Source: Anaerolineales bacterium (GTDB taxonomy: Bacteria > Chloroflexota > Anaerolineae > Anaerolineales > Villigracilaceae). Taken from it: 64,000 nt of DNA. The position numbers and the translations under genes were made by a program. The stretch lies in contig CP129480.1 in NCBI GenBank assembly GCA_030583885.1, positions 2,730,714 through 2,794,713 of the forward strand, read 5' to 3'. Below the pieces are notes generated by a model. It was given only the letters and a program-made list of their open reading frames with translations. It did not search any database and was not told the origin of the DNA. Below, one piece after another: positions 8,869-16,675 of the stretch (positions within the stretch are counted from its first letter, which is position 1; every line of letters begins with the position of its first letter).

Positions 8869-10083
8869 ATGTTATCGGTCCATGAAGCGCGCGAGCGCAT
8901 CCTCTCCCGGTTCGAACCCACCGCAACAGAAGGGGTCCCGTTGACCGCGTCCGCAGGGCGCGTGCTGGCCGTGGATATCATTGCCGCGCACGACCTGCCG
9001 CTCTTCGACAACTCCGCCATGGACGGTTTCGCAGTCCGCGCGGAGGACACCTCCGCTTCCGGCGGGACATTCGCGGTAGTGGCGGACATCCCGGCTGGCA
9101 GCACGCCGACGGTGACTCTCACAACAAATGAAGCGGCGCGAATCATGACGGGCGCGCAAATCCCCGCAGGAGCGGATGCCGTCATCGCGGTGGAGGATAC
9201 GGATTTCAATCACCGCGAGGCGGGCGCCTCCCCGCCGAAAACCATATCCTTCCAAAAGAACGTGAAGGCCGGGGAGAACGTGCGCCGCAGGGGCATGGAC
9301 ATCCGCGCCGGCGAGGTGGTGTTGAAGAAGGGTCGCCTGCTGAAGGCGCAGGATATGGGACTGCTGGCGATGCTTGGCATCGGGAGTGTGCAGGTACACA
9401 AAAAACCGCGCGTGGCGCTGCTCTCCACGGGAGATGAACTGCTCGAAGTGGATGCGCCGCTCGAGGCGGGCAAGATCCGCGACTCGAATTCGTATACGCT
9501 CGCGGCGCTGATCGAGGCGGCCGGCGGCAAGGTCCTGCGGCTGGGCGTGGCAAAGGACCGCCGCGATGCCGTGGAAGGGCTGCTGGGACAGGCTGCCCGC
9601 GAGGAGGCGGACGTGATCCTGTCCTCGGCGGGGGTGAGCGTGGGCGCGTTCGATTTTGTGAAGGAAGTGGTGGAAGCCAACGGCCGCCTGGACTTCTGGC
9701 GCGTGAACATGCGGCCGGGCAAACCGCTGGCATTCGGCGACTATGCGGGCAGGCCATTCATCGGGCTGCCGGGCAACCCCGTTTCGGCGTTCGTGGGGTT
9801 CGAGGTCTTTGTGCGTCCCGTGATCGAGCGCTTGAGCGGCCGCTCGGACGGGGGCAGGCCGACCGTTAAAGTAAGAAGCGCAGATGAGATCGAGTCGGAC
9901 GGACGGGAGAGTTATCTGCGCGCCAGAATCCGCGAGGAGAACGGCGTCCCATTGGCCAGCCTGACGGGGCATCAAGGCTCCGGTAATCTGCTCTCTTTGG
10001 TGCAGGCGGATGCTTTACTAATCATCCCCGCTGGTGTAAAATGCGTGCCTGCTGGTCAGGAAGTGGAAGCGATACTACTATAG
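8869..10083 (+). CDS. moeA: Molybdopterin molybdenumtransferase
   Basis: The 404-residue product inserts molybdate into adenylylated molybdopterin, the last step of molybdenum cofactor synthesis. Family landmarks are PLFDNSAMDGFAV near residue 45, RIMTGAQIPAGADAVI near 90, the MoCF-like domain with LLSTGDEL near 185, SSAGVSVGAFDFV near 250, and the GLPGNPVSAFVGFEVFV segment near 300. A C-terminal beta domain follows. No other molybdenum-cofactor gene is in the window. The VKOR gene begins 7 bp after its stop, so the two may be cotranscribed. Confidence 0.95.
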   Translation: MLSVHEARERILSRFEPTATEGVPLTASAGRVLAVDIIAAHDLPLFDNSAMDGFAVRAEDTSASGGTFAVVADIPAGSTPTVTLTTNEAARIMTGAQIPAGADAVIAVEDTDFNHREAGASPPKTISFQKNVKAGENVRRRGMDIRAGEVVLKKGRLLKAQDMGLLAMLGIGSVQVHKKPRVALLSTGDELLEVDAPLEAGKIRDSNSYTLAALIEAAGGKVLRLGVAKDRRDAVEGLLGQAAREEADVILSSAGVSVGAFDFVKEVVEANGRLDFWRVNMRPGKPLAFGDYAGRPFIGLPGNPVSAFVGFEVFVRPVIERLSGRSDGGRPTVKVRSADEIESDGRESYLRARIREENGVPLASLTGHQGSGNLLSLVQADALLIIPAGVKCVPAGQEVEAILL

Positions 10084-10090
10084 AGGAAGC

Positions 10091-10519
10091 ATGGATAAAT
10101 GGCTGTACCGCGCATCGGCGGCGCTTGTGATCGTCGGGCTGCTGGTTTCGATCTATATGACCATCTACAAGATCACTTCGAATGAAGGCATGTGCCTGGG
10201 CTCGGGCGATTGTTCGACGGTGAACGCGAGCCGCTATTCGGAGGTGAACGGCATCCCGGTGGCTGCCATCGGCATTGGCGGATACCTGGCGATCCTGGCG
10301 GTGCATCTGTTCGAGAAACGCAACACGTTCTTCAAGAAGAACGGCACGTTGTTGATCTTCGGCATGGCGTTGACGGGTTTCATCTTTACCGTGTGGCTGA
10401 TCTATGTGGAGATCGCACTGCTGAACGCCATCTGCCCGTTCTGTGTCGCATCGCAGGCCGCCATGACGCTGATCTTCATCATCGCGGTCGTGCGCCTGAT
10501 CCAATCCCCTCAACCCTAG
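10091..10519 (+). CDS. Vitamin K epoxide reductase (VKOR) family membrane thiol oxidoreductase
   Basis: The 142-residue protein has four hydrophobic helices and the VKOR cysteine pattern. One pair lies in the first extracytoplasmic loop (C35 and C41, in MCLGSGDCSTV) and a membrane-face CPFC motif lies near residue 116. The conserved SRYSEVNGIPVAAIG segment supports the family. Bacterial VKORs regenerate a DsbA-like oxidase by passing electrons to quinone, replacing DsbB. No DsbA-type partner is fused here or present nearby, so the partner must be elsewhere. Confidence 0.9.
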   Translation: MDKWLYRASAALVIVGLLVSIYMTIYKITSNEGMCLGSGDCSTVNASRYSEVNGIPVAAIGIGGYLAILAVHLFEKRNTFFKKNGTLLIFGMALTGFIFTVWLIYVEIALLNAICPFCVASQAAMTLIFIIAVVRLIQSPQP

Positions 10520-10531
10520 GAGGAAGTGATA

Positions 10532-10754
10532 ATGCCCCGTATTAAATGCCACTATATCGATTGTGTGTTCGTGGACGAAGGTTATTGTTCGGCCGCGGCT
10601 GTGGAACTGGACCCCGACAGCGGTGTGCGCGACCTATTCCCCGGCGGACGGCGCGGCGGCGACGGACGATGATTGGGACGAGGAAGACGAAGAATGGGAA
10701 GAAGACAGCGACGAAGACGACGATGAATGGCTGGAGGAGGAAGACGAGTTTTAG
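10532..10754 (+). pseudogene. DUF1540-like four-cysteine protein with acidic tail, interrupted by a +1 frameshift
   Basis: From the ATG at 10532 (ribosome site AGGAGG) the frame encodes MPRIKCHYIDCVFVDEGYC..., giving three cysteines of a DUF1540-like C-x4-C-x7-C pattern. It then runs into a premature TGA about 46 codons in. Skipping one base near 10625 restores a natural continuation: DPDSG then CATYSPADG, supplying the fourth cysteine, then an extremely acidic Asp/Glu/Trp tail ending at 10754. DUF1540 domains typically end in Cys-Ala-Thr-Phe/Tyr. The gene is either decayed, mis-sequenced by one base, or read by a programmed shift. Function is unknown; a small metal-binding protein is plausible. 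Confidence 0.7.
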
Positions 10755-10790
10755 GCCTGCGCCTCCCGCCTTGCTGATAATTGAATCCTG

Positions 10791-10828
10791 AAAAAACAGC
10801 CTTCTCTGCGCGAGAGGGCTTTTTGTTT
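10791..10828 (+). terminator. Intrinsic terminator after the DUF1540-like gene
   Basis: Stem AGCCTTCTC / GAGAGGGCT (one G-T pair) is followed by TTTTTG and preceded by an A run. It closes the moeA-VKOR-DUF1540 stretch. Confidence 0.75.
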
Positions 10829-10914
10829 GGCGGTTAGCGGTTGGCAGTCAGCCACCAGCCGTTTTTTGGGCGGGGAGATGCCGGCCTGTGGTTTTTGGGG
10901 AATTTCCCAGTGCA

Positions 10915-11016
10915 AAAGTTAATTGGTTTAATTCGGAAGTTAATCGGTTTAAAACCAAAGTTTGTTGGCTTAAAATCAAAGTTTGTTGGCTTAATTTCGA
11001 GATTAAGCCAACAAAC
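10915..11016. repeat. Four 21-bp tandem units ending in a perfect 15-bp hairpin
   Basis: Units at 10915-10935, 10936-10956, 10957-10977 and 10978-10998 share the theme AAGTTnnTnGGnTTAA. The last unit forms the 5' arm of a perfect hairpin (10981-10995 with 11002-11016, loop TTCGAG). The period is a multiple of three, so frames on both strands show seven-residue repeats, but none has a convincing start or ribosome site. Nothing else is seen in the gap 10829-11140. Confidence 0.8.
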
Positions 11017-11183
11017 TCGGCCGGGCGCGTTTTGCAGGGGGATGTTTCGCGATATTCGGCGCGGACGGCGCGGCGCAGTTGTAAAAGGGGGCTTTTCAAT
11101 TGCGATTTATCCGTTGGGTGTGTTAAAATTGGGTGGGTATTTATACTATTCAGGTTTACTTAGATTGATTTACAATAGTCGGT

Positions 11184-11699
11184 ATGACATGGAAACCATC
11201 ATACCTAACCCGAGAACAAATGGAAGAAAGACGGCTTGAAGGTGGACGGCTGTTGAAAGCTGGAAAAATGTCAAAAGCCGAAATCTCAAGACACCTCGGA
11301 GTAAGCCGGGCCACGGTCGGCCAATGGGCCAGAATCATAGAAACAAAAGGTATGCGCGGACTCCAAAAAAGAAAAGCGGCTGGTAGCGAGCCGAAGTTGA
11401 GTAATCCACAAAAGCAAAGCTTAAAGAGGAAGCTGGAACGAGGGGCTTTGGCGAATGGATATCCAACTGATCGCTGGACATTGGACCGTGTCCAAAAATT
11501 GATCAAAAGAGAATTTGATGTCACTTATCATCCGAATTACCTCAATCGATTGTTGCGCAAACTAGGTTTCAGTCCACAAAAGCCAATGCCACAGGCTATT
11601 GAACAGGAAAAAGAGTTAGTGGAAGCTTGGTTGCTAGGAGATTGGCCAAGGATAAAAAAAGTCACATCGTCTCAAAGCAAAAATCGTATTTTGGGATGA
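11184..11699 (+). CDS. IS630 transposase, N-terminal ORF (helix-turn-helix)
   Basis: This 171-residue ORF carries the DNA-binding half of an IS630 transposase. A helix-turn-helix (MSKAEISRHLGVSRATVGQWAR, about 33-54) is followed by a winged-helix segment (WTLDRVQKLIKREFDVTYHPNYLNRLLRKLGF, about 98-130). The last sensible residues are WPRIKK. Immediately after the A7 run at 11654-11660 the protein sense moves to the +1 frame. The remaining C-terminal residues here are therefore out-of-frame nonsense before TGA at 11697. Confidence 0.85.
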   Translation: MTWKPSYLTREQMEERRLEGGRLLKAGKMSKAEISRHLGVSRATVGQWARIIETKGMRGLQKRKAAGSEPKLSNPQKQSLKRKLERGALANGYPTDRWTLDRVQKLIKREFDVTYHPNYLNRLLRKLGFSPQKPMPQAIEQEKELVEAWLLGDWPRIKKVTSSQSKNRILG

Positions 11700-12213
11700 A
11701 TTTGGGTTCTCCTTTCAAGAAATATTGGCTACGACGTGGGCTCGGACTGGCAAGAGACCCGTTTTTCGACGGGTAACCAAAGATCGTCGAGCGCTATCGA
11801 CAGCCGTAGCGCTGACACTTACAGGCAAGATCTACAAGAAATGTTTTGAAGGTTCGATAAAAAGCGATAACTTGATTGAGGCACTTGAACACCTCCGTAG
11901 GCAGGTACCTGGAAAAATCATCTTGATCTGGGATCGAGCCCGTATTCATCTTAGCAAGCTCACCAAAGCTTATCTCTGCCAGCATCCTGAGATCATGATT
12001 GAAGAGTTACCTGCTTACGCTCCACAGCTCAATCCGGAAGAGTATTGTCACGGAAATGTTAAACAACATCTCAGAAATGCTCGTCCAACTTCTAAAGAGG
12101 AGATTCGCTCAATGCTTGATCGTGGTTTTGCTCGCTTGCGTCGTCGACCAGACTTACTTCTTGGCTTCTTTCATGCCGCCGGTCTTTCTGTTAGGCAACT
12201 TCAGTTAACCTGA
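11656..12213 (+). CDS. IS630 transposase, C-terminal ORF (DDE catalytic domain)
   Basis: Reading the +1 frame from the A7 run gives KKSHRLKAKIVFWDEFGF, so the catalytic domain joins the N-terminal ORF smoothly. The DDE triad is visible as D in VFWDEFGF, D in LIWDRARIH and E in LNPEEYCHGNVK. A stand-alone ORF could start near 11725, but it would lack the first catalytic Asp. An active enzyme therefore needs fusion by frameshifting or transcript slippage. Without it, the element is dead. Confidence 0.85.
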   Translation, partial: KKSHRLKAKIVFWDEFGFSFQEILATTWARTGKRPVFRRVTKDRRALSTAVALTLTGKIYKKCFEGSIKSDNLIEALEHLRRQVPGKIILIWDRARIHLSKLTKAYLCQHPEIMIEELPAYAPQLNPEEYCHGNVKQHLRNARPTSKEEIRSMLDRGFARLRRRPDLLLGFFHAAGLSVRQLQLT

Positions 12214-12222
12214 ATATTTTAA

Positions 12223-12423
12223 CCCATCACTGTCTAAAGTCCCAAATTAAGATAGGCATTAGAATGAGACACGTACAAAAGTATTTAGACGGTGAAACGA
12301 CGTCCCATACAGTAGTTGAACTAAGCGCTTCGCGCAGATTCCCCTAGATCATCAATCTGGATAGCAAAATACAATCAGGCTATATTTCTTTTTTGAAATC
12401 AAATTCAAAAAGGAGATATAGCG
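12223..12423. other. Intergenic gap between IS630 and the IS91-like genes
   Basis: It is AT-rich near the recombinase start, with AAAAAGGAGATATAGCG just before the ATG at 12424. No recognisable left end of the IS91-like element was found here, so the left boundary of that element is undetermined. Confidence 0.5.
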
Positions 12424-13272
12424 ATGAGTGCGTTAAGACAAAAGATGATCGAAGATATGCAATTGAAGGGGTTGGCTGTTCGGACACAGGAGGCATATGT
12501 AAACGCAGTGCTCCAACTGAGCAGACATTTCAAAAAGTCACCCGACAGCATGGCCGAGGAGGAACTTCGAGAATACTTCCTGTACTTGAAGAATGAGAAA
12601 CAGGTGGCAGACAGCACTTTCTCCATTGCATTATGCGGGATCAAGTTTTTCTATGAACACACGCTGGGAAAAGAATGGCATACCCTGCAACTCGTCCGCC
12701 CGGACAGAAAAAAGAAGCTCCCAGTTGTTTTTAGTGCTGAGGAGGTGAAGCGGGTATTAGATTGCGTGCATCGCTTTCAGTATCGAGTTTGCCTGCATAC
12801 CATTTATGCCTGCGGACTGCGCTTGCTGGAAGGGACCCGCTTGCGCGTGAAAGATATCGACAGCGACCGCAAGATGATCCATGTGGTTCAGGGAAAAGGT
12901 GGAAAAGACCGCTATGTACCCCTGCCTGACCATACCTTGATGCTGTTACGTCATCATTGGCTCTCACATCGCCATCCCGCCTGGGTGTTTCCTTCTCGAA
13001 ATGGACTGGAGGCTATTAATGAAAGCGCAGTCCAGAAAGCGTTTCGAGTAGCGCTTCGTGAGAGCGGCGTACACAAAGCTGCCTCTGTCCATACCTTGCG
13101 CCATTCGTATGCCACGCATCTGTTGGAAGCTGGCGTCGATCTGCGGATCATCCAGACCTATCTCGGTCACGCATCTCCGGCAACAACCGCCATTTACACC
13201 CATCTCACGTCTGTGACCGAAACCCAGATCAACCAGCGCATCAATCAGATCCATGCAGATCTATGGGGCTAG
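12424..13272 (+). CDS. Tyrosine recombinase associated with IS91-like transposase
   Basis: The 282-residue protein has an N-terminal SAM-like core-binding domain (about 1-90) and a catalytic domain with the expected set: Arg in CGLRLLE, Lys in QGKGGKDR, H-x-x-R in HTLRHSYATHLL, His in LGHAS, and nucleophile Tyr in AIYTHL. It resembles XerC/IntI. It lacks the extra segment of about 20-30 residues that integron integrases have between the Lys and HxxR motifs. I therefore do not call it IntI. Its stop overlaps the next gene by 10 bases, implying translational coupling with the transposase. Confidence 0.9.
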   Translation: MSALRQKMIEDMQLKGLAVRTQEAYVNAVLQLSRHFKKSPDSMAEEELREYFLYLKNEKQVADSTFSIALCGIKFFYEHTLGKEWHTLQLVRPDRKKKLPVVFSAEEVKRVLDCVHRFQYRVCLHTIYACGLRLLEGTRLRVKDIDSDRKMIHVVQGKGGKDRYVPLPDHTLMLLRHHWLSHRHPAWVFPSRNGLEAINESAVQKAFRVALRESGVHKAASVHTLRHSYATHLLEAGVDLRIIQTYLGHASPATTAIYTHLTSVTETQINQRINQIHADLWG

Positions 13273-14378
13273 AACTGGCTGACCTCTTTCGAGAGTACGG
13301 CGCGGACTACCGAAAAAAATATGCTGACAAACTCCTCCCCTCTCATCGTCAGGCCATGAGGGCGATCGAGCATTGTCGCACCGAGCGCCTGGGCGGACAG
13401 GTGTATGGCTGTCCCACCTGTCAGGAGTTTCAATACAGTTATCATTCCTGCCGCAACCGACATTGTCCCAAATGTCAGCATGAGCAAACTCAGAATTGGC
13501 TGCGGGTGCAACAGGGTTTGCTCCTGAATGCACCATATTTCTTCCTGACTTTCACCCTGCCTGCTGAGTTACGCTCCCTAGTGCGGGCTCACCAGAAAGC
13601 ACTTTACTCCCTGCTCTTTCAGTCCTCGGCTGAAGTAACACAGAAACTTGCTCGTGACCCGCGTTATATCGGCGGTCAAATCGGTTTGGTGGGCGTCTTG
13701 CACACCTGGACCCGCAATTTGATCTTTCATCCACATGTGCACTATCTCGCTCCCGCGGGTGGCTTACATGCGGATGGGAAGACCTGGCTGCCTGCACGCC
13801 AACGCTTCTTCCTGCCTGTGCGGGCTCTCTCCAAATTGTTTCGGGCTGCCTTCAAACGGGGCCTGCAGAAATTGAAACTCTTTGACAATGTCCCTTCCAA
13901 TGTCTGGACGCAGGATTGGGTCGTGCATTGCAAACCGGTTGGCGATGGCCAAGCCGCTCTCAAGTATCTGGCTCCCTATATCCATCGGGTTGCCATCAGC
14001 AATCGCCGTTTGCTGGCTTTTAACAACGGCGGCTCCATGGAAAGTTCTCAGGTCACCTTTCAATATCGTGCTTCCGATACCGGTCAACTCAAAAGGTGTA
14101 CGCTTTCGGTTGAGCAGTTCTTCCAGCGTTTCCTTCAGCATGTTCTCCCGCATGCCTTTGTCAAGGTGCGCTATTTCGGTTTCTTTGGCGCTTCGGTCCG
14201 TCGCAAGTTGGCCGCCTTACAGATCCGCCTCGGCAGTCAGGTGCATGACTCAGCCGAACACCAGGCTGTCTCTTCTCCATCCGCTCCGGAAACCCCTTCC
14301 AAGATTCTTTGTCCAACTTGTGGGCAGGCGATGACCTTCCAGAGAAATCTATCTCCCCTACAGTGCCGCTCTCCCTAG
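13263..14378 (+). CDS. IS91-family HUH transposase
   Basis: The 371-residue product has an N-terminal zinc ribbon (CPTCQEFQYSYHSCRNRHCPKC, about 43-64), a HUH-type metal motif HPHVHYLAPAG (about 158-168) and the catalytic tyrosine region LKYLAPYIHRVAIS (about 238-251). It nicks single strands and moves by a rolling-circle-like mechanism. A second possible zinc pair, CPTCGQAM, lies near the C-terminus. No internal frameshift was seen. The start ATG lies inside the upstream recombinase gene. Confidence 0.92.
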   Translation: MGLELADLFREYGADYRKKYADKLLPSHRQAMRAIEHCRTERLGGQVYGCPTCQEFQYSYHSCRNRHCPKCQHEQTQNWLRVQQGLLLNAPYFFLTFTLPAELRSLVRAHQKALYSLLFQSSAEVTQKLARDPRYIGGQIGLVGVLHTWTRNLIFHPHVHYLAPAGGLHADGKTWLPARQRFFLPVRALSKLFRAAFKRGLQKLKLFDNVPSNVWTQDWVVHCKPVGDGQAALKYLAPYIHRVAISNRRLLAFNNGGSMESSQVTFQYRASDTGQLKRCTLSVEQFFQRFLQHVLPHAFVKVRYFGFFGASVRRKLAALQIRLGSQVHDSAEHQAVSSPSAPETPSKILCPTCGQAMTFQRNLSPLQCRSP

Positions 14379-14685
14379 AATCCCCGGGTCGCTTCCCGCT
14401 CTTCATCTCAGACAGTTGTGGCTTATCCAACTGTCCGTTTGACGTTTCCTTGGGAAACATTTCGTCTGCTTTCCCATTCCGGGTTTGTTGCACAAGGCTT
14501 TGATTTTCATGTAAAATACTCTGCAGATCGTTCCTTGATGGGTGAGCGTTGGGTTTCCAAGATTTTTTGCCAGATCTTTCTGGCTTCTTTTTCCAAATAC
14601 GGCTTAGTCCAACTCGGACAGATGCGGCGGTGATTTGTCCCTTTCCTCCAGCCTTCCTGACTCCCGCCGCATCAATCCTTAATTC
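14379..14685. other. Non-coding tail of the IS91-like element
   Basis: This 307-bp region has no credible gene. It holds a 10-bp inverted repeat (GATGCGGCGG at 14621-14630, its complement at 14664-14673) near the element's right end, a plausible terminal hairpin for the transposase. Confidence 0.5.
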
Positions 14686-14695
14686 GTTAGACCCC
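14686..14695 (+). other. Start of cassette 1: attC R' core GTTAGAC
   Basis: GTTAGACCCC fits the integron core GTTRRRY. It is the exact inverted complement of GGGGTCTAAC at 15348-15357, the 3' core of the same cassette. The attC that should precede it is missing and is replaced by the IS91-like element end. Confidence 0.75.
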
Positions 14696-14787
14696 TTCTT
14701 TGCAAAACTAGGTTTCAAAACCTGTCTGTTATTGGTGTAAAATAAATTCAGGCAATCCGCTTTTAATGAATAATGGAGTCAAAAGCC

Positions 14788-15000
14788 ATGACACTTGACG
14801 AGAAAATCCAACGATACGCGCAGAAACTTCCGTACTCATTTCAGGAAGAATTGTTCGACTTTGTTCAGTATTTACTTGTGAAGGCTGAACAACAAGAAAA
14901 GAATGACTGGGCTTCTTTATCATTATCATCAGCAATGCGGGATATGGAAGATGAGCCCATTTTGTATAGCATTTCAGATATTCGGGTGAGCTTTGCATGA
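14788..15000 (+). CDS. DUF2281-like putative antitoxin
   Basis: The product has about 70 residues from the ATG at 14788, or 75 from 14773. It shows the KLPYSFQEELFDFVQYLL pattern and an acidic C-terminus typical of small DUF2281 proteins that partner PIN or PemK toxins. The stop overlaps the next ATG (ATGA), which implies coupled translation. It lies in an integron cassette, where toxin-antitoxin pairs are common stabilisers. The TATAAT-like AT-rich DNA before it probably supplies a cassette-borne promoter. Confidence 0.75.
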   Translation: MTLDEKIQRYAQKLPYSFQEELFDFVQYLLVKAEQQEKNDWASLSLSSAMRDMEDEPILYSISDIRVSFA

Positions 15001-15344
15001 AAAAATCAGGGCAGGTTGTTGTCTTTCGATTTCCTCAAACTGACCTTGAAGAAGGCAAATTACGCCCTGCTCTTTTATTGGGAAAGTTACCTGGTGAGTA
15101 TGATGACTGGTTAATTTGCATGATTTCATCGCAAACACGCCAATATATTACGGGGTTTGATGAAATTATTGAAGACAGTTCTAAAGATTTCAAACAAAGC
15201 GGGCTAAAAGTTACAAGCGTAATTAGAGTTGGACGTTTAGCAGTTGTGTCGGGTGAAATTCTTCTTGGCGCAATTGGTGAAATTTCAAGCGAACGCTTGA
15301 ATCGTGTCAAGAAGAATCTATCCAATTGGTTATCTGAAAAATAG
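14997..15344 (+). CDS. PemK/MazF-like toxin
   Basis: The 115-residue product has the small beta-barrel pattern of the PemK/MazF endoribonucleases: GQVVVFRFPQTDLEEGKLRPALLLGKL near the start, WLICMISSQ in the middle and RVGRLAVVSGEIL before a C-terminal helix. The canonical sequence is relaxed, so toxicity is inferred from fold and gene pair. It overlaps the upstream antitoxin gene by four bases and ends four bases before the cassette's attC core. Confidence 0.8.
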   Translation: MKKSGQVVVFRFPQTDLEEGKLRPALLLGKLPGEYDDWLICMISSQTRQYITGFDEIIEDSSKDFKQSGLKVTSVIRVGRLAVVSGEILLGAIGEISSERLNRVKKNLSNWLSEK

Positions 15345-15347
15345 AAC

Positions 15348-15367
15348 GGGGTCTAACAAAGCGTGCA
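15348..15367 (+). other. attC-like site S1, left arm (interrupted by IS110)
   Basis: It contains the R'' core GTCTAAC (15351-15357) followed by AAAGCGTGCA. The same AACAAAGCGTGCACCTGACG arm occurs intact at 19930-19949, which shows exactly where the IS110 element split this copy. Confidence 0.8.
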
Positions 15368-15424
15368 GCAACTGTCTTGATTGTCAAGAGCAAAAACCAC
15401 TTTAAAGGGAAAAACCAGTCCGTC

Positions 15425-16530
<1,106 letters not shown>

Positions 16531-16541
16531 TCATGATACTA

Positions 16542-16675
16542 CCTGACGTGTGGGATTCTGCGGCATTTTCGAGTATTTTTCTGGCTTCGGGCTTTTCCTA
16601 CATCTCAAGCATTGTCCACGCCCGCCCACACGCAGGTATCCCACTCGCTTCGCTCGGGGACGGTGGCGCAAACCG
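16542..16675 (+). other. attC-like site S1, middle and right arm (between IS110 and IS1182)
   Basis: It starts CCTGACGTGTGGG, which can pair with CCCACACGCAGG inside the site, and ends GGTGGCGCAAACCGTT. It is homologous to 19941-20165 in site S2. Joining 15351-15367, 16542-16675 and 18387-18390 rebuilds a continuous site of about 155 bp from GTCTAAC to GTTGGGC. Confidence 0.8.

Larger units (their letters stand above)
11141..12222 (+). mobile_element. IS630-family insertion sequence
   Basis: Imperfect terminal inverted repeats at 11141-11167 and 12196-12222 (about 21 of 27 matching, core TATTCAGGTT) enclose two ORFs encoding a helix-turn-helix domain and a DDE domain. Element length is about 1.1 kb, normal for IS630. 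The exact tip and the expected TA target duplication could not be fixed by eye. Confidence 0.85.
12424..14685 (+). mobile_element. IS91-like element carrying a tyrosine recombinase (left end undetermined)
   Basis: The element holds a tyrosine recombinase gene overlapping an IS91-type HUH transposase gene, followed by about 300 bp of non-coding DNA. That DNA contains an inverted repeat at 14621-14630 and 14664-14673, as expected near an IS91 terminus. The right boundary is set at 14685, because the next bases are an integron cassette core GTTAGAC. The true left end lies somewhere upstream of 12424. Confidence 0.7.

Noticed and set aside
10848..11099. Minus-strand 83-residue heptad-repeat protein over the 21-bp repeats
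   Set aside because: No ribosome site. The frame crosses the hairpin and low-complexity units, and the heptads are explained by the 21-bp period. Kept only as a repeat.
12424..13272. Integron integrase IntI next to the cassettes
   Set aside because: The tyrosine recombinase lacks the IntI-specific segment of about 20-30 residues between the Lys and HxxR motifs. It overlaps the IS91-type transposase gene, so it belongs to that element.
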